NCBI RefSeq assembly: GCF_002813775.1
Contig: NZ_CP020370.1
Span: forward strand, 6,773,297 to 6,837,296
Length of the DNA: 64,000 nt
DNA from: Candidatus Thiodictyon syntrophicum
GTDB lineage: Bacteria > Pseudomonadota > Gammaproteobacteria > Chromatiales > Chromatiaceae
Reading direction: 5' to 3'
A program made the translations under genes and the position numbers. Position 1 is the first letter of the stretch. Every line of letters begins with the position of its first letter. Shown here piece after piece: positions 17,339 to 26,554 of this stretch. A model generated the notes under the pieces. That model saw nothing but the letters and a program-made list of their open reading frames with translations, was not told where the DNA came from and ran no database searches.

Positions 17339-18457
17339 CTACCCGGCCACGCGGTGCCCGCGCAACACCGCGACGATGCGCCCCGCCGCGTGCCCGTCGC
17401 CGTAGGGCGAGACGCCGCGGGCCATGGAACTGTAATAGCCCGGGTCATCGAGCAGGCGCTGGGCCTGCGCCACTATCCGTTCATATACCGGGCCGACCAG
17501 CTTGACCACCCCGGCCGCGACCGCCTCGGGCCGCTCGGTCTCCTGGCGCAGCACCAGGACCGGTTTGCCCAGGGCCGGGGCCTCTTCCTGGACGCCGCCG
17601 GAGTCACTCAAGATCAGGTAGGCACGCTGCATGGCCCCGACGAACGGCAGGTAGTCGAGCGGCGGGCACAGGGTGATGCCCGGACAGTCGCCGAGCAGGG
17701 CCTCGGCCACGCCCTTCACATTCGGGTTGGGATGCACCGGGTAGAGCACCGCGACATCCGGGTTGGTCTCCGCCAGGCGACGGATGGCGCGGCAGATCTC
17801 ACGCAAGGGCTCACCGAAGTTCTCGCGCCGATGGGCGGTGACCAGGATCAGCCGTTTGGCCGGGTCGATGGGGACCCCGATCGCCGGTCGGCGGTCCGCC
17901 ACGCTCAACAGGGCGTCGATGACGGTGTTGCCGGTGACATGGATGGCCGCGGGGGCGACGCCTTCGCGCAACAGGTTGTCCCGGGCGCTGGCGGTCGGGG
18001 CAAAGTGCCAACGCGCCAGACGCCCGGCCACTACTCGATTCATCTCCTCCGGGAAGGGGTTGTCAAGATCGCCCGTGCGCAGCCCCGCCTCGACGTGACC
18101 GAAGGGGATCTTGCGATAGAAGCAGGCCAGGGCCGCCGTCATCACGGTGGTGGTGTCGCCCTGGGCCAGGACCAGGTCCGGGTTCTCCGCACCCAGCGCC
18201 TCGTCCAGGGCCAGGAGCAGCCGGGCGGTCAGGGCGGTGAGTGCCTGGTTGGGCCGCATGATGTCGAGGTCCAGATCGGGCCGGATACCGAAGAGCGCGA
18301 GGACCTGGTCGAGCATCTGGCGATGCTGCGCGGTGGCGAGCACGCGCGACGCGAAGGCCGGGTCGCCGGCGAGGGCCTGGATGACCGGTGCCATCTTGAT
18401 GGCCTCCGGGCGGGTGCCGACGATGGACAGGACGCGCAGCGGGGGAATCTCGCTCAT
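17339..18457 (-). CDS. wecB: UDP-N-acetylglucosamine 2-epimerase (non-hydrolysing)
   Basis: 372 aa from the ATG at 18455-18457, close to the usual 376 of WecB; the longer open frame to 18604 runs into a palindromic repeat and is not coding. Motifs: VGTRPEAIKMAPVI at the start, HVEAGLRTGDLDNPFPEEMNR (active-site region), TAHRRENFGEPL and SDSGGVQEEAPALGKPVLVLR (UDP binding, including the catalytic acid region). It interconverts UDP-GlcNAc and UDP-ManNAc in the cytoplasm for surface glycan synthesis. It converges with the TPR-OGT gene with a 16-bp gap. Confidence 0.93.
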   Translation of the reverse strand: MSEIPPLRVLSIVGTRPEAIKMAPVIQALAGDPAFASRVLATAQHRQMLDQVLALFGIRPDLDLDIMRPNQALTALTARLLLALDEALGAENPDLVLAQGDTTTVMTAALACFYRKIPFGHVEAGLRTGDLDNPFPEEMNRVVAGRLARWHFAPTASARDNLLREGVAPAAIHVTGNTVIDALLSVADRRPAIGVPIDPAKRLILVTAHRRENFGEPLREICRAIRRLAETNPDVAVLYPVHPNPNVKGVAEALLGDCPGITLCPPLDYLPFVGAMQRAYLILSDSGGVQEEAPALGKPVLVLRQETERPEAVAAGVVKLVGPVYERIVAQAQRLLDDPGYYSSMARGVSPYGDGHAAGRIVAVLRGHRVAG

Positions 18458-18573
18458 GGCTGGCCTAAGGTAGGTGGGTCTAGGCCGGCAGTGTAGGCGA
18501 TTTGCCCGCACCGCGGCAGGGTGGCTAATGCCGCTTGATGGATAAGGCTCGGACCATTGACTGCACCGCGGCC

Positions 18574-18664
18574 GTAGGGTGCGCCGTGCGCACTGTGGCG
18601 CCAACCGAAACCCTGGCCGCGGCGATCAACCGCAGCCTCTTGAGGTGCGCACGGCGCACCCTAC
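18574..18664. repeat. 20-bp perfect inverted repeat (GTAGGGTGCGCC family)
   Basis: gtagggtgcgccgtgcgcac at 18574-18593 and its exact reverse complement at 18645-18664, 51 bases apart, between wecB and the DUF1631 gene. It is related in sequence to the repeat at 25024-25077 and 46588-46610 (shared pattern GTAGGGT-S-CGC-Y-GTGCG-S-AC). A REP/BIME-like intergenic element. Confidence 0.85.
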
Positions 18665-18672
18665 GCCAATGA

Positions 18673-18697
18673 CCAAGGCTGAAGCCTTGGACTCCAG
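18673..18697. repeat. 25-bp palindromic repeat (CCAAGGCTGAAGCC family), copy 1
   Basis: Begins ccaaggctgaagccttgg and continues actccag. The identical 25 bases occur at 53820-53844. The first 18 bases are a hairpin (ccaaggc-tgaa-gccttgg). It touches the end of the DUF1631 gene. Confidence 0.85.
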
Positions 18698-18699
18698 GA

Positions 18700-21048
18700 C
18701 TACAGAGTGGCGGCTGCCGACGCCGAACCGGCCAGCAGGTGCGCGACCGCACGGTCGGTCAGGGGCGCCTGATTCAGCACCCGGGCCGTGCCCTTGCGCA
18801 GGTGCTCCGCGAGACTGGCGGGGGCGAGCGTCATGGCGTTCTCACCCTGGCGGTTGGTGAACAGGTAGACCCCGCGCAACTGGCTGATCCAACTAAGACG
18901 CAGGGTCTTGCGGGTGCCCAGGAAACTCTCGAACTCGACCCAGGTACCGAGTTCCAGGGACCGGGCGAGCCGCAGCTCGCGGTCGGCGAGAGGCTCCCAG
19001 TTGGTCGGCCCGGCGCCCTGGGCCGCCGGGTGATACTCGATGCAGTGGGCGGCCTCGACCAGGTCGACGGCCCGCAATCCAGGGCGTTCGGCGGCGGCGG
19101 GGGGCGGCGCCGTCACGGGCTCCGGATTCGGGGACTCCCGATAGGTAGCGGCGGGACTGTCCTTATGCAGGGCCCCCATGTGCAGCCTGATCAGTTGGCC
19201 GAAGAAGGGGTCCCAAACCGCCTGTAGACCGGCGGCCTCGAGCGGGACACGCAGGCGGCTCAGGAGATCGGGCAGCGAGGTGAGGAGGCGATTGCGCTCC
19301 GCCGCCCCGTACTTGGGGGCCACGCTCCACAGCAGGTCGTCCATGGCCGCCAGGGCCTGCTGCCAGGGTTGCGCTTCATCGCCATGGCGGACGTAGGTCT
19401 CCTCCAGCACCGAGCGCCAGTGACGATCGAGGAATTCCCCGACCAGGGCCGGCATCCCCGGGACCTTGAGGCGCGCCTCGATCTCGGTTGTCACCCGGGC
19501 CTGGGCCAAGTCCCGCCGGTCGCGTTGGGCAAGCTTGTCGACCACCACCGTGGTCCGCGTCCGGGCACGCGCCTCCTCGTCCGCCAGGAAGTCCTCCAAC
19601 TGCTGCGCCTGGGCGGCAAAGATGTCGATGCTGGTCTCGAAGCCCGCCACCACCTCGCTGACGATGGCCTGGATACTGGTCATCAGGCGCGGCGCGTCGG
19701 CCTCGTGGCGCCCGAGCCCGGCACTGGCGATCAGGTCAAGCAGACGCCGCGCCGGGTGCCGCTTGTTGGAGAAGAAGGCCTTGTCCAGCAGGGCCGCCTT
19801 GAGGACCGGGATCTGGAGCCTGGCGACCTCCGCGCGCAGGGTCGCCGGGAGGTCCGGGTCCGCGAAGATGGCGTCGAAGAGCAGTGCCACGATATCGATG
19901 GTCAGGGCATCGACCGGGTGCGAGCCGGCCGCCAGCGCCGTGGCGCGCAACTGCTGCAGCACCGTGCCCGGCCCCGCGGCGAGTGCTGCCGCCCCCATCC
20001 CCGGCAGGTGATGCGGGTCGCCACGCCCCCGTTGCAGGGCGGTCAGGGCCGCCATCAATTGGGCCAGGCCGAGGGTCGGCGCGGGATTCGGATCAGACCC
20101 CGGGCGCACCGCCCGACGCCCGCGCGGGGTCCGCGTCGCCGCCGCGATGGCGCGGGCGAGCTGACCGAAGACCAGGTCCTCGAAGCGGGCCTGCGCGGGC
20201 AGGCCCGCGAGATCGGCGGCCGCCGGGTCGAGCACGGGGACCCCGGGCAGCGGGTCGGCCGACCCGCCGGTGCACGGCGATCCGGACGCCCCCGCCGACG
20301 GACCGGCCAGGCGGTCGCCCGGCTCGCCGCACTGCACGCAGCGCGAGCCGTTGGGCAGCGCGGGCGCACTGCCATGGTCGACCAGGTGCCGGTTGAGTCC
20401 CGCGTAGATGGCGGCAAGCGCCGTCTGGGTCTGGCGCTCGAACGCCTCGAGGATCGTCAGGGCCAAGGTCTGGGACACACCCAACGCCTCGAACGCACGC
20501 AGCATGGCGGCGAACAGTGCACGGGGGTACAGCGGGTTATCGTCTTCGTCGACGCGCGCCGAAGCCAGCAGGGCGGCGAGACGGCGGTCGAGCGCGGTGA
20601 GCTGCTCCGCACAATGGCAGACGGCGCGGGCCGCAAGCTTGCCGAGCACCAGGTCGCGCTTGAAGGCGTCCGCGTTGACGGGATGCTGATCGAGCGGGGT
20701 GCCCGGGGCGTCGTAAGGACGGCCGCGCCGCAGGGCGGCGAGGCCAACGTCGAAGTGCTCACACAAGCCGCCGCGAAACCGCTCCAGAAAATCCTGGCCG
20801 CGGCTGGTCAGGAACTCCATCGCGGCGAAATAGCGCTGCTGCTGCTCCAGGCTGGTGGCGCGGTCGGCCATGCCAAGCAGGTCGTCTGCGACAGCGCCCA
20901 GGTTCTCGGCCAAGGCCTTGGCGACCCCATGGGCGAGTCGGTCGCGGCACCCCGCCAGTAACAGCAGCGCGTCCGCGGGAATGGTCCCGTCGGGGCCCGT
21001 ATCACGGGCGGCGAAGGGCAGCATGTTGGGAGAATTTCGATCCGGCAT
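18700..21048 (-). CDS. DUF1631 family protein
   Basis: 782 aa from the ATG at 21046-21048; the extra upstream codons of the open frame are Cys/Gly-rich and implausible. The protein is mainly helical and cytoplasmic. The C-terminal 150 residues show the strongest family features: LELGTWVEFESFLGTRKTLRLSWIS followed by YLFTNRQGENAMTL, and the central part contains the DKLAQRDRRDLAQARVTTEIE helix region. Some database entries for the family were mislabelled thymidine phosphorylase; no such motif is visible. The biochemical function is unknown. The nearest neighbours are repeats and glmS in the same direction, with 316 bp between. Confidence 0.8.
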   Translation of the reverse strand: MPDRNSPNMLPFAARDTGPDGTIPADALLLLAGCRDRLAHGVAKALAENLGAVADDLLGMADRATSLEQQQRYFAAMEFLTSRGQDFLERFRGGLCEHFDVGLAALRRGRPYDAPGTPLDQHPVNADAFKRDLVLGKLAARAVCHCAEQLTALDRRLAALLASARVDEDDNPLYPRALFAAMLRAFEALGVSQTLALTILEAFERQTQTALAAIYAGLNRHLVDHGSAPALPNGSRCVQCGEPGDRLAGPSAGASGSPCTGGSADPLPGVPVLDPAAADLAGLPAQARFEDLVFGQLARAIAAATRTPRGRRAVRPGSDPNPAPTLGLAQLMAALTALQRGRGDPHHLPGMGAAALAAGPGTVLQQLRATALAAGSHPVDALTIDIVALLFDAIFADPDLPATLRAEVARLQIPVLKAALLDKAFFSNKRHPARRLLDLIASAGLGRHEADAPRLMTSIQAIVSEVVAGFETSIDIFAAQAQQLEDFLADEEARARTRTTVVVDKLAQRDRRDLAQARVTTEIEARLKVPGMPALVGEFLDRHWRSVLEETYVRHGDEAQPWQQALAAMDDLLWSVAPKYGAAERNRLLTSLPDLLSRLRVPLEAAGLQAVWDPFFGQLIRLHMGALHKDSPAATYRESPNPEPVTAPPPAAAERPGLRAVDLVEAAHCIEYHPAAQGAGPTNWEPLADRELRLARSLELGTWVEFESFLGTRKTLRLSWISQLRGVYLFTNRQGENAMTLAPASLAEHLRKGTARVLNQAPLTDRAVAHLLAGSASAAATL

Positions 21049-21364
21049 GAGCTGGGTCTCGGTGTACGGAAGCACTCTGCACCCGCCGGCGCAGAGACAA
21101 CCCAAGCTGGTAGCGGCGTCGGATCCGCGGCGAGCTCAGGGCCCAGGTCCGCCGATCCTCTCGAGAGATTCTCGTTCTTAGACGTGTCTTAGGTGAGAGT
21201 ATAAGGGCAAAGACCGGCGCCGAGTGCCAACCGGATCGCTGTTTTGGTGGTCGGCAGCAGGCGGGACGCCGCCGCGACCGTGAAGCCGCAATGAGACCAG
21301 GCGAGTATAACCGTTAGGGTGCGAGAGCGCAGCGAAACCTATCGTTGACGCTGCGCTCAAGAAC
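21049..21364. other. 316-bp intergenic region with palindromic fragments
   Basis: Between glmS and the DUF1631 gene. Near the glmS side, 21314-21360 contains a degenerate element (ttagggtgcgagagcgcagcgaaacc) of the kind also seen at 31930-31956 (gggtttcgctgcgctctaccc). No gene and no convincing promoter are visible. Confidence 0.45.
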
Positions 21365-23197
21365 TCACTCGACCGTCACTGACTTCGCCAGATTGCGCGG
21401 CTGGTCCACATCGGTGCCCTTCAGGACCGCCACATGGTAGGCCAGCAGTTGCATGGGGATGGTGAAGATCAGGGGGTCGATCAGGTCGTCGGTCTCCGGC
21501 AGGCGGATGACCGTGATCCCGGCCGCCTCTTGCAGCGGGACCTGAAAGTCGGCGAAGACAAAGAGCTGACCGCCGCGGGCACGGACCTCTTCCAGGTTGG
21601 ATTTCAGCTTCTCCAGGAGCGCGTTGTTGGCCGCCACCGCCACCACCGGCATGTCCTCGTCGATCAGGGCCAGCGGGCCGTGCTTGAGCTCGCCCGCCGG
21701 GTAGGCCTCGGCGTGGATGTAGGAGATCTCCTTGAGTTTCAGCGCCCCCTCCATGGCGATCGGGTAGAGTTCCCCACGCCCCAGGAACAGGGTGTGCTGC
21801 TTGTCGACGAACTGCTCGGCCAGCGTCGCGATGGGCGCGTCCAGGGCCAGGACCTGCTCCATCTTGGCCGGGACCGTGCGCATCAGGGCGACCAGGCGCT
21901 CCTCCTGCGCCTGGTCCAGCCGGTGGAAGCGCCCCAGCGTCACGGTCAAGAGCAAGAGCGCCATGAGTTGGGTGGTGAAGGCCTTGGTGGAGGCGACGCC
22001 GATTTCGGGGCCGGCGCGGGTCAGGAGCACCAGGTCGGATTCGCGCACCAGCGAACTCTCGGGCACATTGCAGATGGCGAGCGTGGCGGCGTAACCGGTT
22101 TCCTTGGCGATGCGCAGGGCCGCCAGGGTATCCGCGGTCTCCCCCGACTGGGAGATGGTGACGAAAAGGGCGGACTGAGGCACCACATGGCGGCGGTAGC
22201 GGTACTCGCTCGCCACCTCGACGTTGCAGGGCAGCCCGGCCAGGGACTCCATCCAGTAGCGCGCGACCAGGCCCGCGTGGTAGCTGGTCCCGCAGGCGAC
22301 GATGGTCACCGCCTGGATACTCGCAAAGAGGTCGGGCGCGGCGTTACCGAAGGCCTCCGGCACCACCCGATTGCCCAGCAGGCGCCCGTCCAGGGTGTCG
22401 GCGATGGCGCGGGGCTGCTCGAAGATCTCCTTCAGCATGAAGTGCCGGTACGCGCCGCGCTCGGCGGAGTCGCTGGCGACCGCAGATTCCTTGACCGGGC
22501 GCGTGACCGGTTCACCCTTGCGGTCCCAGATGCGCACGGACTCGCGGGTGATTTCAGCGATGTCACCCTCCTCCAGGAAGATGAAGCGGTGGGTCACCGG
22601 CAGCAGGGCGAAGACGTCGGAGGCGACGAAGTGCTCACCGAAGCCCACGCCGATCACGAGCGGGCTGCCCTGGCGCGCGACCACCAGGTGCTCCGGATCC
22701 TGGAAATCGAGCACGGCCAGGGCGTAGGCGCCGGTCATGCGGGCGGCGGCGCGGCGCACCGCCTCGATCAGGGGGTACCCGCCGACCAGTTCGTCATAAA
22801 CGGCGTGGACCACGACCTCGGTGTCGGTCTCGGAGGTGAAGCGATGGCCGGCGGCGCGTTGCTCCCGGCGCAGTTCCTCGTGGTTCTCGATGATGCCGTT
22901 ATGGACCAGGGCGCAGCGGTCGCGACAGATGTGGGGGTGGGCGTTGCGCACCGCGGGCTCACCGTGGGTGGCCCAGCGGGTGTGGGCTATCCCTAAGGTC
23001 CCGGGGAGCGGATGGGCGGCGACCTCTTCCGCCAGGCGCGCGACCTTACCCAGGGTGCGCGCGCGATTGAGCTTGCCGGGCGACTCCAGGACGGCGATAC
23101 CGGCGGAGTCGTAGCCGCGGTATTCGAGCCGACGCAGCCCCTCGAGCAGGATGGCCGCGACCGGGCGTTGGGCGATGGCGCCGACGATACCGCACAT
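21365..23197 (-). CDS. glmS: Glutamine--fructose-6-phosphate aminotransferase (isomerising)
   Basis: 610 aa, the normal length. The N-terminal nucleophile Cys2 ([12 protein letters not shown]) and [13 protein letters not shown] define the glutaminase domain (about 1-240). Two SIS domains follow ([45 protein letters not shown]), and the conserved C-terminus ends LAKSVTVE. It makes glucosamine-6-phosphate from fructose-6-phosphate and glutamine, the committed step to UDP-GlcNAc for peptidoglycan, LPS and the surface glycans encoded to the left. GCGGAG precedes the start. glmU lies 181 bp upstream in the same direction. Confidence 0.97.
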   Translation of the reverse strand: MCGIVGAIAQRPVAAILLEGLRRLEYRGYDSAGIAVLESPGKLNRARTLGKVARLAEEVAAHPLPGTLGIAHTRWATHGEPAVRNAHPHICRDRCALVHNGIIENHEELRREQRAAGHRFTSETDTEVVVHAVYDELVGGYPLIEAVRRAAARMTGAYALAVLDFQDPEHLVVARQGSPLVIGVGFGEHFVASDVFALLPVTHRFIFLEEGDIAEITRESVRIWDRKGEPVTRPVKESAVASDSAERGAYRHFMLKEIFEQPRAIADTLDGRLLGNRVVPEAFGNAAPDLFASIQAVTIVACGTSYHAGLVARYWMESLAGLPCNVEVASEYRYRRHVVPQSALFVTISQSGETADTLAALRIAKETGYAATLAICNVPESSLVRESDLVLLTRAGPEIGVASTKAFTTQLMALLLLTVTLGRFHRLDQAQEERLVALMRTVPAKMEQVLALDAPIATLAEQFVDKQHTLFLGRGELYPIAMEGALKLKEISYIHAEAYPAGELKHGPLALIDEDMPVVAVAANNALLEKLKSNLEEVRARGGQLFVFADFQVPLQEAAGITVIRLPETDDLIDPLIFTIPMQLLAYHVAVLKGTDVDQPRNLAKSVTVE

Positions 23198-23216
23198 GAT
23201 GATTACTCCGCTGAAT

Positions 23217-23374
23217 TTGGAAGAAGAAATCTAGCCGCGAATGAACGCAAATAAACGCAAATGATCAAATGCTCACCGCTTTCTGCGCAGTCGCACGGCG
23301 GGTGCCGCACCGAGGCAGTAACCCAGTGAATCATTTGCGCTCATTAGCGTTCATTTGCGGCAAATCTTCTTCCT
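23217..23374. repeat. Imperfect long inverted repeat between glmU and glmS
   Basis: The left part (about 23217-23263: gaagaagaaatctagccgcg, then atgaacgcaaataaacgcaaatgat) is the approximate complement of 23328-23374 (gaatcatttgcgctcattagcg through ggcaaatcttcttcc). It fills the glmU-glmS gap and could form a cruciform or an attenuating stem in a glmU-glmS transcript. Confidence 0.7.
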
Positions 23375-23378
23375 TAGG

Positions 23379-24749
23379 TTATGTTTTAGGCTGTTTCCGC
23401 GGCCGCTGCCAACCGGGGATCGTGGTCTGGCGGGCACGGGTGACGGTCAGCTCGCCGGGGGGGGCGTCACGGTTGATCACTGAACCGGCGCCGATGGTGG
23501 CCCCGGCGCCGATAGTCACCGGGGCCACCAGGGAGGCGTTGGAGCCGATGAAGGCCCCGTCCCCGATCAGGGTGCGGAACTTGTTGGCCCCGTCATAGTT
23601 GCAGGTGATGGTCCCGGCGCCGACGTTGACCCCGGCGCCGATGTCCGTGTCCCCGATATAGGTCAGGTGGTTGACCTTACTGCCCTCACCGACGTTCGCC
23701 TTCTTGATCTCGACGAAGTTGCCGATATGGGTGTCGGGGGCCAGCCGCGCCTCCGGGCGCAGGCGCGCGAAGGGACCGATGCGCGCCCCGGTGCCGACCT
23801 GCGCCCCCTCGATCACACAATTGGCGAAGATGTGCGTGCCGTCCCCGATGATACTATCGCGAATCAGACAATTGGGGCCGATGCGCACCCCGTCGCCCAG
23901 GGTCACCTCGCCCTCGCAGATCAGATTGACGTCGATGAACAGGTCCCGCCCCGTGGTCAGGCGTCCGCGGATGTCGATGCGGGCCGGGTCGGCCAGGGTG
24001 ACGCCGTTGCGCATCAGGCCCTCGGCCAGGCGGCGCTGATGGAAGCGCTCCAGGGCCGCGAGTTGGACGCGATCATTGACGCCGGAGACCTCCTCCAGCG
24101 TCACCGGGTGCACACTCGCCACCCGCTCCCCTTGCGCCACCGCCAGGCCGATCACGTCGGTCAGGTAATACTCGCCTTGGGCGTTGGCGTTGGTGAGCCC
24201 CTGGAGCCAACCGTCCAGCCGGGCGCGATCCGCCACCAGGAAGCCGGTGTTGGCCTCGCGCACCGCCAGTTCCTCCGGGGTCCCGTCCTTCTGCTCGACG
24301 CTGCGCAGGATGCGCCCGCCGGCGTCGCGGATGATGCGGCCGTAGCCGGTGGGGTCGTCCATGAGCACGGTGAGGATGCCGAGACCGCTGTCCCGACTGG
24401 CCTCGATCAGGCGGCTCAGGGTGTCCGAATCCACCAGCGGCACATCGCCATAGAGCACCAGGACCCGATCCATGTCTTGGACCAGGGGCATTGCCTGCAG
24501 CACCGCGTGCCCGGTGCCGAGCTGCTGGGCCTGCTCCACCCAGGCGCAGTCCTCGTCGGCCAGCGCGGCGCGCACCTCTGCGCCCCCGTGACCATAGACC
24601 ACCACGGTGCGCGCCGCGCCGATGCGCGTGGCCGCCGCCACCACATGGGCCAGCATTGGCCTGCCCGCCAACGGGTGCAGCACCTTGGGCAGGTCGGAAC
24701 GCATCCGCTTGCCCATCCCCGCGGCCAGGATTACGACGCCGAGCTTCAT
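23379..24749 (-). CDS. glmU: Bifunctional UDP-GlcNAc pyrophosphorylase / GlcN-1-P acetyltransferase
   Basis: 456 aa. The N-terminal uridyltransferase domain opens VVILAAGMGKRMRSDLPKVLH, the signature with the catalytic Lys, and contains YGDVPLVD. From about residue 250 a left-handed beta helix of hexapeptide repeats (for example IGDGTHIFANCVIEGAQVG) forms the acetyltransferase trimer, with the active-site segment TITCNYDGANKF near 380-391. It catalyses the last two steps to UDP-GlcNAc. Its product feeds peptidoglycan and the WecB/dehydratase/OGT genes of this window. Confidence 0.97.
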   Translation of the reverse strand: MKLGVVILAAGMGKRMRSDLPKVLHPLAGRPMLAHVVAAATRIGAARTVVVYGHGGAEVRAALADEDCAWVEQAQQLGTGHAVLQAMPLVQDMDRVLVLYGDVPLVDSDTLSRLIEASRDSGLGILTVLMDDPTGYGRIIRDAGGRILRSVEQKDGTPEELAVREANTGFLVADRARLDGWLQGLTNANAQGEYYLTDVIGLAVAQGERVASVHPVTLEEVSGVNDRVQLAALERFHQRRLAEGLMRNGVTLADPARIDIRGRLTTGRDLFIDVNLICEGEVTLGDGVRIGPNCLIRDSIIGDGTHIFANCVIEGAQVGTGARIGPFARLRPEARLAPDTHIGNFVEIKKANVGEGSKVNHLTYIGDTDIGAGVNVGAGTITCNYDGANKFRTLIGDGAFIGSNASLVAPVTIGAGATIGAGSVINRDAPPGELTVTRARQTTIPGWQRPRKQPKT

Positions 24750-24924
24750 CTGGGTTGTTTGCTCCTGGAGAAAGGTGGGTCTTGACAGGCGCGCGCGACA
24801 CTGCGCCGTTGTCGGCCAAGCGGTTAGATTAGCGCAACATCGCCGCGCCGATCCAAGGACCGGTCACATCATCGCCGCGCCGTGCTAAAGTCATGTTGGA
24901 AAGTCGACCACATCATGATGCCAC

Positions 24925-25311
24925 ATGAAAGCCTTACAGTTCACCATCGACAAGGGTTTGCTGACTGAACTCAACGTCGGCCCTGATCACAATCTTGCCC
25001 TGTCAGCCAACGGCGAGGTCTGTGGTCCGCACAGCGGACCCTACGGCCCCGCGCCCGTAGGGTCCGCTGTGCGGACCAGCGACCTCCCCTCCAGCAGGGT
25101 GGCCGGATGCACGATCAAGGCTTCGACGGCGCCCCCCGAGGTCCAGCGCGACGGCCACTCGGCCATCTTGCGGCGCGCCATCTCGGGCCATCCGCGCGAC
25201 CAGCGGGAGCCGACCCTCGCGGAACGCTATCGTCACGCCTACGGTCAAGGCGGGGGGCTGGGTCCGCAGTTCGCCGGCTGGGAGGACCAAGGGCGATGGC
25301 CGGAGGAATGA
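24925..25311 (+). pseudogene. MazE-like antitoxin gene carrying an internal palindromic repeat
   Basis: The frame is open for 128 codons but has two mismatched parts. The first about 18 residues (MKALQFTIDKGLLTELN) and the last about 55 (from RDGHSAILRRAI through ERYRHAYGQGG to GWEDQGRWPEE) read like the two ends of a ribbon-helix-helix antitoxin of a MazEF/PemIK pair. The middle is encoded by a 54-bp palindrome (25024-25077) and flanking repeat DNA. The stop overlaps the next ATG (ATGA), where a toxin start remains. Most likely a functional antitoxin was interrupted by a REP-like element without losing the frame; whether it is still made is unknown. Confidence 0.6.
25024..25077. repeat. 23-bp perfect inverted repeat inside the antitoxin remnant
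   Basis: The left arm 25024-25046 (ggtccgcacagcggacc, then ctacgg) and right arm 25055-25077 are exact reverse complements, with an 8-base spacer. A solo copy of the arm is at 46588-46610 and a related element at 18574-18664. Confidence 0.9.
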
Positions 25312-25343
25312 ACCGCGGCGAGGTCTGGACGTTCGAGAACAGC
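25308..25343 (+). pseudogene. Remnant of MazF/PemK-type toxin start
   Basis: The ATG overlapping the antitoxin stop begins MNRGEVWTFEN, the standard opening of MazF/PemK ribonuclease toxins (MxRGEVWxV). After about 11 codons the similarity ends and the GTG of the nnrS gene follows within 20 bases, so the body of the toxin has been deleted. Confidence 0.55.
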
Positions 25344-25360
25344 ACCCACGGAGCACCCCA

Positions 25361-26554
25361 GTGCCACAGACCCCAATCCCCCGCGCCCGCCGCGAGCTGC
25401 CCATCCTCGCCTTGGGCTTCCGTCCGTTCTTTCTCGTCGCGGGACTCTCGGCCGTCCTGACGCTCCTGGTCTGGCTCGCCATGTTGCACGGCAACCTCGC
25501 CATGGACGGCTATTATGCCGGGACCACCTGGCACGCCCACGAGTTGCTGTTCGGCTACGGCCTGGCCGTGATCGCGGGTTTTCTGCTCACCGCCGTGCGC
25601 AACTGGACCGGCCTGGCGACCGCCACCGGGGCCGAACTGGGGGCGCTTACGCTGCTGTGGACCCTGGGGCGGGTCGCACCGCTCCTGCCGCTTCCCGCGG
25701 TACTGGTCGCGATCCTGGATCTCAGTTTCCCGGCGCTGCTCGCGCTGTCGCTCTTCAAGCCGCTATGGCAAGGGCCAAACCCGGCCAATCGGGCCTTTCT
25801 CGCGCTGCTGGGCGGCATGTGCCTGGCCGCCCTCCTGGTCCACCTCCAGGCCCTGGGCCTCACGACCCGCACGGCCCTGGCCGGGGACCGGCTGATGCTT
25901 GGGCTGACCCTCTTGACCTTGTTGGTCGTCGCCGGGCGGGTCATGCCCTTCTTTACCCGCACGGCCATCCCGGATGCGGCCCCCAGGTCAAACCCATGGG
26001 TGGAGCGGCTGACCTTCGGGCTCGCACTGCTCTGGGTAGGCGCCGACTCGTCCACCCAGCTCGGCCTGCCGGTCGCGGTACCGGCGGCCGTGCTCGCGCT
26101 GTCATTGGCCCTGGTCCAGGGTCTGCGCCTGGCCGGGTGGCACGATCGACGGGTCTGGGGCATCCCGCTGCTGGCGGTGCTCTACAGCGGGTATCTGTGG
26201 CTGATCCTGGGCCTCACCCTGAACGGGCTGGCCCACCTGGGCCTGCTGCAGCCCTTCCCGGCCCTGCACGCATTGACCATCGGCGCGATCGGCGTCTTCA
26301 CCCTGGGGATGATGACCCGGGTGACCCTGGGTCATACCGGCCGCGCCATGGTCGCCTCCCGGCCGACGGTCATCGCCTTCGCGGCCCTGAACCTGGCAGC
26401 CCTGGTGCGCGTCTTCGGCCCGCTGGCGTGGCCGTCGGCCTATAGCCATTGGCTGATCGGCTCCGGGTTTCTGTGGGTCCTGGCGTTCGGGGTCTTTCTG
26501 TGGGTCTATGCACCGCTGCTGGTCAGCAGACGGGTCGACGGACGGCCGGGATGA
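25361..26554 (+). CDS. nnrS: NnrS family multi-pass membrane protein
   Basis: 397 aa with about 12 hydrophobic segments. Features of the family: LGFRPFFLVAGLSAV in helix 1, TTWHAHELLFGYGLAVIAGFLLTAVRNWTG (His and Trp residues thought to take part in haem/copper binding), VVAGRVMPFFTRTAIP and a final HALTIGAIGVFTLGMMTRVTLGHTGR. NnrS proteins sit in the inner membrane and protect against nitric oxide/nitrosative stress. The start is a GTG preceded by CGGAG. It stands alone: the upstream neighbour is the decayed toxin-antitoxin pair, downstream is a non-coding stretch. Confidence 0.9.
   Translation: MPQTPIPRARRELPILALGFRPFFLVAGLSAVLTLLVWLAMLHGNLAMDGYYAGTTWHAHELLFGYGLAVIAGFLLTAVRNWTGLATATGAELGALTLLWTLGRVAPLLPLPAVLVAILDLSFPALLALSLFKPLWQGPNPANRAFLALLGGMCLAALLVHLQALGLTTRTALAGDRLMLGLTLLTLLVVAGRVMPFFTRTAIPDAAPRSNPWVERLTFGLALLWVGADSSTQLGLPVAVPAAVLALSLALVQGLRLAGWHDRRVWGIPLLAVLYSGYLWLILGLTLNGLAHLGLLQPFPALHALTIGAIGVFTLGMMTRVTLGHTGRAMVASRPTVIAFAALNLAALVRVFGPLAWPSAYSHWLIGSGFLWVLAFGVFLWVYAPLLVSRRVDGRPG

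Noticed and set aside
19369..20961. 530-codon plus-strand frame
   Set aside because: Antisense to the DUF1631 gene, caused by high third-position GC; extremely Arg/Gly-rich.
21434..22996. 520-codon plus-strand frame
   Set aside because: Antisense to glmS, which has complete family motifs.
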